Positions 16,979 through 25,388 of a DNA stretch of 64,000 bases are shown in pieces. A program made the translations under genes and the position numbers. Numbering within the stretch: position 1 is the first letter of the stretch; the number at the start of each line of letters is the position of its first letter. The notes beneath the pieces are model-generated. The model made no database searches. It was not told the DNA's origin and saw only the letters and a program-made list of their open reading frames with translations. The stretch is from an uncultured Nitrospirales bacterium (lineage in GTDB: Bacteria; Nitrospirota; Nitrospiria; Nitrospirales; UBA8639), in assembly GCA_951812745.1 (NCBI GenBank), contig OX638327.1, positions 1,101,914 through 1,165,913 of the forward strand, read 5' to 3'.

Positions 16979-17782
16979 ATGCGGTTGTGCAATAAGAGTT
17001 GTCTTTTCTGGCTTATCGCGTCGGCGGGGATGTTCGCGCCGGGCGCGTGGGCCAACGACACGGAAGGCTTGTTTGTGGGGATCAGGTTCGGCCATGAGCT
17101 TGCCGACGTGAATTATGCCAAGAGCGTCCACTACAAGGCCGATGTTCTCTCCTCATATCCGGATGGAAGTGTGATCGCGGGCGAGGATAGCGCCAATGAC
17201 GGATTCAATGCGTTCTCGGCGAACCTGGGCTATCGCGCGTTCCTGTCCGACCGGGTGTATCTCTCCGGCGAGGTCGAGGGCGCGGTTTACTCCAACGCGG
17301 TGCAAGGCTTTTTTGAAGGAACCTACACGGGCGACGAAAGGCCCATTCCCTCTCAACACATCTTCCCCGGAGCATGGAAAGTGGACAAGAACCACAGCCT
17401 CGGGTTCAACGCACGTCTGGGGTACGTGCCCGAGGGACTTGCCTTTCTGGGAGAAGGCCGATCGGTGTACCTGATTTCCGGGGTAAAGTGGCTGGACGCG
17501 ACGTTTGAAGCCGCCTTTGACAATTCGGGGGTTGGTAATGCGGCTATTCGCGGTGTGACCCGGAAAAGCCGTAGCGCGGTCCCCTGGCTTATCGGAGGCG
17601 GCCTGGAGTTCGGGAGCAGCAAAAATCGCTTTGACGTGCGCATCCACTATTCCAGTTGGAGCATGGATTACGCCAGCGGGGATGGGGCGACGGAACAGAG
17701 CGCCTATGTGCCGAACACGTTCGACGTTGATGAAGTCGGTATCTCCCTGGGGCACACCCGATCGTTTACCCTGGGCATGTAA
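16979..17782 (+). CDS. Outer-membrane beta-barrel protein
   Basis: 267 residues from ATG 16979. The first 21 or so form a signal peptide ending at WAN. The rest has the alternating pattern and aromatic girdles of a small barrel (LFVGIRFGHELADVNY, HSLGFNARLGYV, VRIHYSSWSMDY) and ends in a strand terminating with LGM. The family looks Opa/OmpX-like or porin-like, without closer identity. A longer in-frame start at 16940 (TTG) would put charged residues ahead of the signal peptide, so the internal ATG was chosen. Confidence 0.75.
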   Translation: MRLCNKSCLFWLIASAGMFAPGAWANDTEGLFVGIRFGHELADVNYAKSVHYKADVLSSYPDGSVIAGEDSANDGFNAFSANLGYRAFLSDRVYLSGEVEGAVYSNAVQGFFEGTYTGDERPIPSQHIFPGAWKVDKNHSLGFNARLGYVPEGLAFLGEGRSVYLISGVKWLDATFEAAFDNSGVGNAAIRGVTRKSRSAVPWLIGGGLEFGSSKNRFDVRIHYSSWSMDYASGDGATEQSAYVPNTFDVDEVGISLGHTRSFTLGM

Positions 17783-17857
17783 GTTCTTATGTAAGCCGGC
17801 CGGCCGTTGCCGGCTCCGGTTCATTCCATCATCACTTTTCATACGAAAGAGGATCTT

Positions 17858-18286
17858 ATGAGCAAGAGTCTCAAGGGCACACAAAGTCATGACAATCTGA
17901 AAGCCGCTTTTGCCGGCGAATCCCAGGCGAATCGCCGGTACCTCTATTTTGCGCGCCGGGCCGATATCGAAGGGTACCCGGACGTCGGCGGCTTGTTCCG
18001 CGACACCTCCGAAGCCGAAACCGGCCATGCCTTCGGTCACCTGGATTTTCTGAAGGAAGTCGGCGACCCCGCCACCGGTGAACCCATCGGGAACACCGAA
18101 TCGAACCTCAAGGCGGCCATTGAAGGCGAAACCTACGAGTACACGCAAATGTACCCGGGCATGGCCAAAACCGCGCGGGAAGAAGGCTTTGAGGAATTGG
18201 CGGAATGGTTCGAGACCCTGGCCAAGGCGGAACGGTCCCACGCCAACCGTTTCACCAAAGGCCTGGAGTCGTTAAACAACGCGTAA
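17858..18286 (+). CDS. Rubrerythrin-type ferritin-like diiron protein
   Basis: 142 residues. Two ExxH diiron motifs are visible: EAETGHAF near residue 50 and KAERSHAN near 125, with partner Glu residues in GESQANRRY and EGETYEY. It lacks the C-terminal rubredoxin domain of classical rubrerythrin. The family reduces hydrogen peroxide in the cytoplasm. GAGG lies six bases before ATG 17858. Rubrerythrin, a GlpC-like Fe-S protein and DUF3501 recur together in other genomes. Here a 409-bp repeat-filled gap separates the first from the other two. Confidence 0.9.
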   Translation: MSKSLKGTQSHDNLKAAFAGESQANRRYLYFARRADIEGYPDVGGLFRDTSEAETGHAFGHLDFLKEVGDPATGEPIGNTESNLKAAIEGETYEYTQMYPGMAKTAREEGFEELAEWFETLAKAERSHANRFTKGLESLNNA

Positions 18287-18695
18287 GCCTTGTATGTGTT
18301 CACTCCGTTGAGAAAATGGCAGGTCGGGTTAGCCGAAGACGTAACCCGACAATCAACCCGCACAACGGGCGATGCGCCATGTCGGATTACGCTACGCTAA
18401 TCCGACCTACGCTCCTGATCTACCCGCAAGAAGGGAGGGCGGACACGCAGGTCCGCCCCTACAACCCCCCTGCCCCCCTTGTCAGGGGGGAGAGGAGTTC
18501 TGCCGTCCCCCTGAGAAGGGGGATTGAGGGGGTTGTCTTTCAAAGACGAGGGAAAGAAAAAACGGAACGTGTCAACGAATGACTAAACACATACAAGGAT
18601 GACAGATTGGTGCGAGGAGTCCCCTTTTCATCTCTTGGGGTGCAGGCGGCAATCCCGATGAGGGAGCCTACTTCACCATCACATGAAGATCTTCG
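18287..18695. repeat. Cluster of three dispersed repeat families
   Basis: No gene is supported in these 409 bases. They hold a copy of the GTAGGTCGGGTTAGCC inverted repeat (18320-18411), a short palindrome GGGCGGACACGCAGGTCCGCCC (18437-18462, with flanking CCTAC), and a C-rich/G-rich pair (CCCCCTTGTCAGGGGGG and CCCCTGAGAAGGGGG, about 18470-18535). Three families side by side suggest a preferred site for repeat insertion. The rubrerythrin transcript probably ends here. Confidence 0.75.
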
Positions 18696-19970
18696 TTGAA
18701 AAGCATTCACCTCATTTCCCCTGACTGGACGCGGGACGATCTCGTCCAAGAGACGAACCGCGTGTTCGACGTCTGCGACGGCTGCCGTCGCTGTTTCAAC
18801 CTCTGTCCGTCCTTCAACACGCTCCTGGACCGGATCGACGAGTATGAAAGCGACGTCTCCAGACTGACCGCCCCGGATTACGAACAGGTCGAGAAGGAAT
18901 GTTATTACTGCAAGCTCTGTTACAACCACTGCCCGTACACGCCACCCCATGACTACGGGATTGATTTCCCGCGTCTGATGGCCGCGTGGAAAAAGCAGCG
19001 GGTCAAGGAACAGGGCGCGTCCTGGCGCGATCGCCTGCTGATCAAAACGGACCTGATCGGGAAACTTGGAGGACTGACGACCTCGCTGACCAACCGGGTC
19101 CTCTCGACGCGGTGGATCCGGACCCTGCTGGAACCGATCCTCGGCCTGCACCGGGACCGGCGCGTGCTTGCCTTTTCCCGGGAAAATTTTCCCGCGTGGT
19201 GGCGCACACGCGGCCCGACGCTGCAACCCGCGGTCGCCAAGCATAAAGTCGTGCTGTTCCCGAGTTGCATGGTGAATTATCAAGCCGTCGATATCGGGAA
19301 GGCGACGGTCCAGGTGCTCGTCAAGAACAACGTGGAAGTCGTCGTGCCCGAAGGGCAACGCTGTTGCAGCATGCCGTCCTTCGATCTCGGGGATACCGAG
19401 ACCATGGTGCAGACGGCCACGCACCACTTGCGATTGTTTCTGCCGTATCTTCAACAAGGGTACGACCTCGTCGTCCCCACTCCCAGTTGCAGTCTCATGT
19501 TCAAACGGGAATATCCGTATCTGGTGCCGACGCGTGACATGACCTTGTTGGCCGAGCGCACATTCGACGTCTGTGAGTATCTGATACGGCTCAAAAAAGA
19601 CGGGGCGTTGTCCACGGAGTTCAAGCAGACGCAACAACGCATCGCGTATCAGGTGCCCTGTCATTTGCGCGACCAGAACATCGGCTTCAAATCCAAAGAA
19701 CTCATGGAACTCACGGGCGCGACGGTCGAGTTGATTGAAAAATGTTCCGGCCACGACGGCTCCTGGGGCGCCAAGGTCGAATTTTTCGACCGTTCGATGA
19801 AGATCGCGCAGAAGGCCGTCCGCGCCGTTGCCGATTGCGAGCCCGACCTGGTGGCGTCGGACTGTCCGCTTTCGGCCCTGCAACTCGATCAGGCCGGAGC
19901 GACCAACCCGGCCAACGAAACCCGGCATCCCATACAAATCGTTCGCGACGCATACAAGCTGCCCTCATGA
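18696..19970 (+). CDS. GlpC/HdrD-like Fe-S oxidoreductase with CCG domains
   Basis: 424 residues. Two [4Fe-4S] ferredoxin motifs lie at the N-terminus (CDGCRRCFNLCP and CYYCKLCYNHCP). Two cysteine-rich CCG domains follow: the first with PSC, RCCSMP and PSC, the second with VPCHL, KCSGHDG and DCP, where the second Cys of CC is Ser. The family transfers electrons and may receive them from quinones or act in thiol/disulfide or peroxide metabolism. It overlaps the DUF3501 gene by four bases (ATGA). The start is an assumed TTG at 18696; no in-frame ATG exists upstream. Confidence 0.85.
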   Translation: MKSIHLISPDWTRDDLVQETNRVFDVCDGCRRCFNLCPSFNTLLDRIDEYESDVSRLTAPDYEQVEKECYYCKLCYNHCPYTPPHDYGIDFPRLMAAWKKQRVKEQGASWRDRLLIKTDLIGKLGGLTTSLTNRVLSTRWIRTLLEPILGLHRDRRVLAFSRENFPAWWRTRGPTLQPAVAKHKVVLFPSCMVNYQAVDIGKATVQVLVKNNVEVVVPEGQRCCSMPSFDLGDTETMVQTATHHLRLFLPYLQQGYDLVVPTPSCSLMFKREYPYLVPTRDMTLLAERTFDVCEYLIRLKKDGALSTEFKQTQQRIAYQVPCHLRDQNIGFKSKELMELTGATVELIEKCSGHDGSWGAKVEFFDRSMKIAQKAVRAVADCEPDLVASDCPLSALQLDQAGATNPANETRHPIQIVRDAYKLPS

Positions 19971-20551
19971 ACCCGTTGACGCCATCCGATCTTCTCTCCC
20001 ACGCGGACTACGAAGCGCAACGCGCGACCTTTCGACAGGAGATTATCGCCCTCAAAAAACGGCGCCGGATCGAGGTCGGCCCCTTGGTCACGCTGGTCTT
20101 CGAAAATCGACGGACGCTGCTGTTTCAAGTTCAGGAAATGATTCGCGCCGAACGCATTTTCGAGCCGTCGAAAATTCAGGACGAGCTGGACGTATACAAT
20201 GCCCTGCTTCCCCGAACGGGCGAACTCAGCGCCACCCTGATGATCGAGATTACGACGCAGGAGCGCATCAAGGAAATTCTGGATTCCTTCCAACGTTTCG
20301 ACCGGCCGGACACCCTGGCGCTCGTTGTCAACGACCAGGCGGTGTTTGCCGACTTTGAAGCCGGTCATAGCAAGGAGGACAAAATCAGCGCAGTCCATTT
20401 TGTCCGGTTTGCGGTTCCTCCGTCTTTTCTGACAGCGCTTCAAGCGGATGGGGCCGACGCCGGCATCCGGATTGCCCATGAGCACTACAAGGCAGAGGCG
20501 AAAGTCCCACTCGCCCTGCGGGAAGAGTGGCTGAAGGACCTGCACGCCTGA
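19967..20551 (+). CDS. DUF3501 family protein
   Basis: 194 residues, soluble, starting MNPLTPSDLL with the ATG inside the stop of the upstream Fe-S gene. The family is of unknown function and is found almost always beside rubrerythrin and a CCG-domain Fe-S protein, as here, which points to a shared role in peroxide or redox protection. Visible features are an RRIEVG start of the core, FENRRTLLFQVQEM and a C-terminal LREEWLKDL. No metal-binding cysteines are present. Confidence 0.85.
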   Translation: MNPLTPSDLLSHADYEAQRATFRQEIIALKKRRRIEVGPLVTLVFENRRTLLFQVQEMIRAERIFEPSKIQDELDVYNALLPRTGELSATLMIEITTQERIKEILDSFQRFDRPDTLALVVNDQAVFADFEAGHSKEDKISAVHFVRFAVPPSFLTALQADGADAGIRIAHEHYKAEAKVPLALREEWLKDLHA

Positions 20552-20581
20552 ACGTTATTCAGATTTTTCTTCCGATACAAA

Positions 20582-20610
20582 TTGACAACCGCCGGAGTGG
20601 TGGTTATGAT
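20582..20610 (+). promoter_or_regulatory. Sigma70-type promoter of erpA
   Basis: TTGACA at 20582-20587, a 17-base spacer and TATGAT at 20605-20610, 79 bases before the erpA start. Transcription should begin near 20617. The spacer GGAGTGGTGGTTATGAT region contains no clear operator. Confidence 0.75.
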
Positions 20611-20688
20611 TACTTGCTAAGAGGAGAACGTTCTGGATTGTCGAGAATCCGGGAAACACGAACATCTCATATTTGAGCGGAGGAATTC

Positions 20689-21012
20689 ATGGTTACCATC
20701 ACCCCAATTGCCGAAGAGAAAATCAAAGAGTTGATTCACGACGAAGAAGAGGACATCGTCGGCTTGCGGATCTACGTCAAGGGCGGCGGTTGCAGCGGCT
20801 ATCAATATGGGATGTCCTTTGAATCCAAAATGGATGACGACGACACGGTGATTGAAAAAGGCGAGGTCAAAGTCATCGTGGATTCGCAAAGTGCTCCCAT
20901 GCTGAGCGGCGCGGAAGTCGATTACGTCGACAGCCTGCAAGGCTCCGGGTTTGCGATCAAGAACCCGCAAGCGAAGAGTACGTGCGGCTGCGGCAGTTCC
21001 TTCAGCACCTGA
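20689..21012 (+). CDS. erpA: A-type iron-sulfur cluster carrier ErpA
   Basis: 107 residues, typical length. A-type carrier that holds an Fe-S cluster and passes it to apoproteins. The three cluster ligands are visible: GGGCSGYQY and the C-terminal STCGCGSSF. GCGGAGGAATTC before ATG 20689 is a strong ribosome-binding site. It is monocistronic, with its own promoter and a terminator just downstream. It could be called IscA or SufA by other tools; placement outside an isc or suf operon favours ErpA. Confidence 0.9.
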   Translation: MVTITPIAEEKIKELIHDEEEDIVGLRIYVKGGGCSGYQYGMSFESKMDDDDTVIEKGEVKVIVDSQSAPMLSGAEVDYVDSLQGSGFAIKNPQAKSTCGCGSSFST

Positions 21013-21034
21013 CCTCATCGAATTCGACCCCAAC

Positions 21035-21082
21035 AAGGCCAGGGTTCTTGCCTCTCTCACAGGCGGAACTCCTGGCCTTTTT
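21035..21082 (+). terminator. Rho-independent terminator after erpA
   Basis: AAGGCCAGG (21035-21043) pairs with CCTGGCCTT (21071-21079), followed by a T run. The loop is 27 bases, longer than usual. Confidence 0.7.
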
Positions 21083-21111
21083 CTTCAGAGCCGGTTTCCT
21101 TTCATTCGAGC

Positions 21112-21897
21112 ATGGCACGATCGACCCTCACGAAACGGATAGAGTTTTCCGCTTCCCACCGGTATTTCAAGGCGGAGTGGGACGAGGAGCGCAACAGACG
21201 GGTCTTCGGCCCCTGTTTCCAGGAGCATGGACACAATTATCTGCTTGAAGTAACCCTTGGCGGGCGGGTCGATCCCGTCACGGGCATGATCATCAATTTG
21301 TACGACCTGAAACACATCGTCACGGACGTGCTCACAGAGTTCGATCACAAACACCTCAACTTCGATATGCCCTACTTTGAACGGCTCGTGCCCACCGCTG
21401 AAAATCTGGCCCTGGTGCTGTGGAGAAAATTCCGCGAGCGCCCTGAAACCCGAGACATCGAATCGATACGGCTGTGCGAAGGAGAAAACCTGTGGGCCGA
21501 ACTCTATCCGCCGACCGGCCCGGCATCACGGGACCACGCGGAACCGACCGAGGCTCTACTGACTCGCCGGTATGCGCTGACGGTGAAGCGAAACGCCGAT
21601 GCTTCCCACGTGGAAACATGGCCCCTTTCCCTGGACGTCACGGTTCGCGGCCCGATTGACCCCGTCACAGGCCGGGTCACGGATATCGCGGCGTTGGACG
21701 AGCGGGTCCAGAAGCAGGTCATCAACCACCTGACGGGAACGAATGTTTCGCAACACCCGGAATTGTCTGCCCGGCCGGTGACCCTCCCCACCCTAGCCAA
21801 AGTCCTCTGGCCCCGATTGCTCGACGTTGCCGATGCGCGTCTCGAACGACTCCGGCTCACCGATCATCACAACGTAACCCTGGACTATTCGGAATAG
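21112..21897 (+). CDS. Tandem 6-pyruvoyltetrahydropterin synthase / QueD-like protein
   Basis: 261 residues, about twice the length of a normal QueD. The N-terminal half keeps the zinc His residues (SASHRY, HGHNY), the catalytic Cys (GPCFQEHGH), the DHKHLN loop and the Glu in LCEGENLWAEL, so it should make 6-carboxytetrahydropterin or a related pterin. The C-terminal half (from RRYALTVKR) repeats the strands VTVRGPIDPVTGRVTDI and THHNV-like end but lacks the zinc ligands and Cys, so it is structural or binds something else. No queC or queE lies nearby. Confidence 0.85.
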   Translation: MARSTLTKRIEFSASHRYFKAEWDEERNRRVFGPCFQEHGHNYLLEVTLGGRVDPVTGMIINLYDLKHIVTDVLTEFDHKHLNFDMPYFERLVPTAENLALVLWRKFRERPETRDIESIRLCEGENLWAELYPPTGPASRDHAEPTEALLTRRYALTVKRNADASHVETWPLSLDVTVRGPIDPVTGRVTDIAALDERVQKQVINHLTGTNVSQHPELSARPVTLPTLAKVLWPRLLDVADARLERLRLTDHHNVTLDYSE

Positions 21898-21928
21898 TCG
21901 CACGACCCATTGGGCCTCTTTCTCCTCT

Positions 21929-22798
21929 CTATTTTCCTCCCTCAGGTTCGTCGTCGCGGATTCGCCAGAAGACGGGGAACCGGGGTTTGCCCGTGCCGGT
22001 GAATCCCTGGTGTTTGAAGGTGATCGTCGCGCCGATTGGCGGCGGGGTTTTGCGTTCGTCGTCGGAAAATCCGCTGCCGATTTTAACGGTTATGCCGTCC
22101 GCGGTTCGCACGGTCACGCTGCCCATCATTCCGGTGAATTTTCCCTTGCCGGGATTGTGCGCGATGACGATTCCTTCAGCGTCGTCGAATCGTTTCAGTT
22201 TCAACAAATCCATGCCGCGCCCGCCGTGATAGCGCGAGTCGCCACGGTGCAACATCAGCCCTTCACCCCCAGCCAAAGTGACTTCGTCCAGTTTGTTCAG
22301 CAGCGACTTGTGGTCGGCGATTTTTTCCTGGACGACGACGGCAAGAAATTCGTTTTGCGACGTAGCGACGACAGCACGCAGATTTTGCAGGCGTACGTCA
22401 AAAACATCGGGGTCTGCAGGCAGGTCAAAGACCATGTAGCGCACCTGCCGCCACCCGTCGTGCGGGATGCTGCGAGCTACGATGGAGGTCGTCTTTTCAA
22501 ACCGCCCGCGTCCGGTCCACAATTCGCCGTCCAGCGCGACCCGTGGAAAACCGGCGGTAAACCACGACGGAGTTGAAAAGGCATTGCCACCTCGTGAAAT
22601 CAACCGCTCGCCGTCCCAAAATGCCCGCACCCCATCCAGTTTTTCACTCACCCAGTAGGCGGAAAGGTCGATATCCTGTCGGTATTTTTCGGCGAGCAGC
22701 AGATCGGGGGATTCCCCCTCGACAGCCGGCGGAATAAGAACGGTGACGAAGAAGACGGCGAAGCAGGTGAAGGCCCTGTACCATACGCGCGTCATCAT
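21929..22798 (-). CDS. Periplasmic ATP-dependent DNA ligase (LigE type)
   Basis: 289 residues. A signal peptide (WYRAFTCFAVFFVTVLIPPA) is followed by a minimal ligase core: EKLDGVRAFWDG (nucleotidyl-lysine motif I), DGELWTGRGRFE (III), GGEGLMLH (IV), LLKLKRFDDAEG (V) and an OB-fold with GKFTGMMGSVTVRT. No extra DNA-binding domain. These exported ligases seal nicks, probably in incoming or extracellular DNA during uptake or biofilm life. It is convergent with the QueD-like gene. Confidence 0.9.
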   Translation of the reverse strand: MMTRVWYRAFTCFAVFFVTVLIPPAVEGESPDLLLAEKYRQDIDLSAYWVSEKLDGVRAFWDGERLISRGGNAFSTPSWFTAGFPRVALDGELWTGRGRFEKTTSIVARSIPHDGWRQVRYMVFDLPADPDVFDVRLQNLRAVVATSQNEFLAVVVQEKIADHKSLLNKLDEVTLAGGEGLMLHRGDSRYHGGRGMDLLKLKRFDDAEGIVIAHNPGKGKFTGMMGSVTVRTADGITVKIGSGFSDDERKTPPPIGATITFKHQGFTGTGKPRFPVFWRIRDDEPEGGK

Positions 22799-23061
22799 TG
22801 CATTTCTTTACTCGGCAGATGAGGTAGGTTAATGGCTTGGTAACGTAGCCAGCAAAGAGCAACCACCGCGTTCCATGGCTGCCATGCAACTACGCATTAT
22901 GGCAAGGTTGTTGAATGCGAACGACCTGCCGTTACCGAACAAGCGCCACTGCAGAAAAATGGCAGAATCGAAATTTTCTTTCAACGAGTGGGCCTGCCTC
23001 AGGTTGCCAATGCCTGGATCGACCGATCTTCCAGCAAGTTCAAACATATTAAACGCTGCCT
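22799..23061. other. Intergenic region before the Fic gene
   Basis: No supported gene. A 76-codon open frame at 22875-23105 runs through the Fic promoter, has no ribosome-binding site and resembles nothing I know. The segment may be a decayed gene remnant, since it adjoins the scarred Fic/IS3/tRNA region. Confidence 0.4.
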
Positions 23062-23090
23062 TTGACAATATGGAATTATCTTTCTATATT
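23062..23090 (+). promoter_or_regulatory. Sigma70-type promoter of the Fic gene
   Basis: TTGACA at 23062-23067, 17-base spacer, TATATT at 23085-23090. It places the start of transcription near 23097 and so excludes a translation start at 23062, supporting ATG 23119. Confidence 0.75.
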
Positions 23091-23118
23091 AAACGAAAAA
23101 TTTAACAAAGAGGTGAAG

Positions 23119-24354
23119 ATGGTTTATGGTAAAGGTAGCATTTACTATAAACCAGGCAATGGGTCATATGTAAATCACCGGTTTACTATGGAAGACCTTT
23201 CTACAATCTCAGCACGGGCAGGACGATACGTCACCCAGACAAACGGGTACCGGGCCTTCATTCCGGCACCATTGCCGCCCAACCCGCCCGTTCGATTAAC
23301 CGAAGAGTTACAAGTGCTACTCTCCCAGGCCGACCTTGCCCTGGGCCGTCTCGACGGCTCTATCCAGACGCTACCGAACCCCGATCTTTTCGTCCTCATG
23401 TACATCCGCAAGGAGGCGGTGCTATCGAGCCAAATTGAAGGAACGCAAAGCTCGTTGCAGGACCTGCTGGCGGCCGAAGCCAAGGTCTTTTCGCCGAATC
23501 GGCCCCGAGACGTCGATGAAGTGGTGAACTACGTCAGTGCCATGAACCTGGGCTTGGAACGCCTCAAGGAACTTCCGATCTCGACCCGGCTGATCCGAAA
23601 AATTCACGCAGAGCTCCTGCAAGGCGTGCGCGGTTCTCGTTTCTCGCCTGGCGAGTTGCGAACCAGCCAGAACTGGATCGGCCCTGCCGGCTGTACGTTG
23701 AACGAGGCCACTTTTGTCCCGCCGCCGCATCATGAAGTGCCGCAAAAACTGGCCGAACTGGAAACCTTTCTCCACACCGACATGAAACTGCCATTGCTGA
23801 TCAAAATCGGGCTGGTTCACGCCCAGTTCGAGACGATTCACCCGTTTCTGGACGGAAACGGCCGCGTCGGAAGATTGCTCATCACCTTCTTGCTCTGCGA
23901 GCGAGAGGTATTGCAAAAGCCGGTCCTCTACCTGTCCTGGTTCTTCAAGCGGCACCGCCAACAGTATTACGAGGAGTTGCAATCGGTACGTGACGGCGGA
24001 ACGTGGGAGCAGTGGCTCGTCTTTTTTCTACGCGGCATCGTCGAAGTGAGCCGACAGGCGACCGACACCGCTCGGCAGATACTCGATCTCCGCGAAAGAC
24101 ATCGTCATTTGATAACCGATACACTTGGCGGCACTGTCGGCAATGGGCACCGGGTGCTGGAATATCTTTACGAATATCCCATTGTTTCTGTGAGTGTTGT
24201 ACGGAATTTAATTGGAACAACCTATCCGCCGGCCAACAACTTGGTCACCCGTTTGGTCGATTGTGGTATTTTGCAGGAATTCACCGGCCAGTCGCGCAAC
24301 CGGATGTTTAGATATAAGGACTACATCGACTTGTTCCACGATGATGCCGACTAG
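23119..24354 (+). CDS. Fic family protein (AMPylase type, self-inhibited)
   Basis: 411 residues. The Fic motif HPFLDGNGRVGR starts at His241, with all residues needed for nucleotide transfer to a target protein. An inhibitory helix motif SSQIEG (Ser103, Glu107, Gly108) in the N-terminal part marks a self-contained, autoinhibited (class II) Fic protein. The C-terminus looks like a winged helix (YEYPIVSVSVVRNLIGTTYPPANNLV), probably DNA binding. GAGGTG precedes ATG 23119. The TAG stop is the first triplet of the inverted repeat of the IS3-family remnant, so the original C-terminus may have been a little longer. Confidence 0.9.
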   Translation: MVYGKGSIYYKPGNGSYVNHRFTMEDLSTISARAGRYVTQTNGYRAFIPAPLPPNPPVRLTEELQVLLSQADLALGRLDGSIQTLPNPDLFVLMYIRKEAVLSSQIEGTQSSLQDLLAAEAKVFSPNRPRDVDEVVNYVSAMNLGLERLKELPISTRLIRKIHAELLQGVRGSRFSPGELRTSQNWIGPAGCTLNEATFVPPPHHEVPQKLAELETFLHTDMKLPLLIKIGLVHAQFETIHPFLDGNGRVGRLLITFLLCEREVLQKPVLYLSWFFKRHRQQYYEELQSVRDGGTWEQWLVFFLRGIVEVSRQATDTARQILDLRERHRHLITDTLGGTVGNGHRVLEYLYEYPIVSVSVVRNLIGTTYPPANNLVTRLVDCGILQEFTGQSRNRMFRYKDYIDLFHDDAD

Positions 24355-24739
24355 AGGGGTGGCTGGGCTGTTTTGAACAGGTTGTGATCTGTCGATAAGT
24401 GGATCTCCGCGCTGGTTATGCCGCCGCCGAGCTTGGCGTTGGCGGGTTGATATAGGCTTGATTGGGCGTTTGCCCGCCAAGCGAGGAATGCGGTCGGCGC
24501 CGGTGGTAGAACGCCAGATAGCGACCAAGACCGCGCCGCGCCGCCGAGACGCTTCGGTAGGCCCGGAGGTAGACTGCCTCGTCTTTGATCGTCCACCAGC
24601 GCCACCTTGGCCTTAAAAGCCGGACTATGGTTTCGGCGTAGTCGTCTCGTCATGGTTCCTCCTCATTGACGGCAATGATGCCGCTCGTGAGCAGAAATGT
24701 CACTTATCCCCCTTGTTCAGATTTCCCGAGCCACCTCTA
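24352..24739 (-). mobile_element. IS3-family insertion sequence remnant
   Basis: A 388-bp deletion derivative. Its ends are related inverted repeats: TAGAGGGGTGGCTGGGCTG at 24352 and, on the other strand from 24739, TAGAGGTGGCTCGGGAAATC, both followed a few bases later by TGAACA. Only the first codons of OrfA and the last part of OrfB survive, joined by a large internal deletion. It separates the Fic gene from a 3' tRNA fragment. Confidence 0.85.
24416..24653 (-). pseudogene. IS3-family transposase OrfA-OrfB remnant
   Basis: From ATG 24653 the frame reads MTRRLRRNHSPAFKAKVAL, the start of an IS3-family OrfA. It then passes, in another frame, into WTIKDEAVYLRAYRSV and YLAFYHRRRPHSSLGG, the end of OrfB with its stop at 24416. 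The catalytic DDE core is missing, so no transposase can be made. Confidence 0.85.
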
Positions 24740-24740
24740 T

Positions 24741-24798
24741 GGATCAAAGCTCCCGCCTTACGAATGGGAAGATGTAGGTTCGATCCCTACTAGGCGCA
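24741..24798 (+). tRNA. 3' fragment of a tRNA gene, possibly Val(TAC)
   Basis: About 58 bases matching the 3' two thirds of a tRNA: a partial D arm, an anticodon arm (CCCGC, loop CTTACGA, ATGGG) that reads as anticodon TAC, a five-base variable loop, a perfect T arm (GTAGG TTCGATC CCTAC) and the 3' acceptor strand TAGGCGC plus A. The matching 5' acceptor strand (GCGCCTA) is not found upstream; the IS3 remnant lies there instead. It is either a tRNA gene cut by the insertion or an attachment-site copy left by an integrated element. Not a functional tRNA as it stands. Confidence 0.65.
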
Positions 24799-24930
24799 CT
24801 CTATTTTTCTTCTCCTTTGGGTAAAGTTGTATATAAGTCCCATTCGTGAACATCTACAATCCCCGACCCGATCGGGGATCCGGTGCCTTTTCTTTTCCTG
24901 TCATTCTCGACACTTGTCGGGCCTTCTTTC

Positions 24931-25230
24931 TTAGATCAGTTTGAGGATCGACAGCCAATGCAACGGCTGTAAGAGGGTCGTGGTTTTCGTGCCGTCACGC
25001 GACCGGATGACCATCGGCGCGATCTCCCAGCCATACAAAGAGTCACGATCACCATAGGCTCCAAAGCGAATCGGATAGCCAAAGAAATCGCGTCGCCACT
25101 CGAGGGGATCCTTGATAGCCCGTTTACTCGACCACTGGCTTGTGAGGGGCTTGCCGCGCTTCCAGACTTTGGCAATGACAGCGGGACTATAGTGGTGACG
25201 ACGGCGTGCGGGTCCGGGAGCATGGCCCAT
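24931..25230 (-). CDS. Degenerate HNH-fold protein
   Basis: 99 residues from ATG 25230, with AGGAGG six bases upstream, so it is well set up for translation. KVWKRGKPL, WRRDFFGYPI, YGDRDSLYGWEI and LLQPLHWL align, from memory of the family, with small HNH endonucleases that read yGWEIDHI...NLQPLHW..N. Here the metal-binding Asp-His after GWEI is Ala-Pro, and the Asn residues around QPLHW are gone. It would keep the fold but not cleave DNA. A role as a DNA- or protein-binding factor, or simple decay, is possible. Confidence 0.55.
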   Translation of the reverse strand: MGHAPGPARRRHHYSPAVIAKVWKRGKPLTSQWSSKRAIKDPLEWRRDFFGYPIRFGAYGDRDSLYGWEIAPMVIRSRDGTKTTTLLQPLHWLSILKLI

Positions 25231-25388
25231 ACCCTACCTCCTTGGTCGAGCGAAACACGAAAGTACGGGCTTTCCTGTGTTGGAGCGCGGTGGTGAGTTT
25301 CGTCGTGGTCGGATGGAGACACCCGCCCTGTTTGTTTTGCGCTACGCTATACTATACTGATCCTTTCGGTCCGGCGCATCGTATCTGC

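Noticed and set aside
18540..19937. 465-codon antisense frame over the Fe-S protein
   Set aside because: The sense strand has clear ferredoxin and CCG motifs; the antisense product has none.
22875..23105. 76-codon frame before the Fic gene
   Set aside because: It runs through the Fic promoter, has no ribosome-binding site and resembles no known protein.
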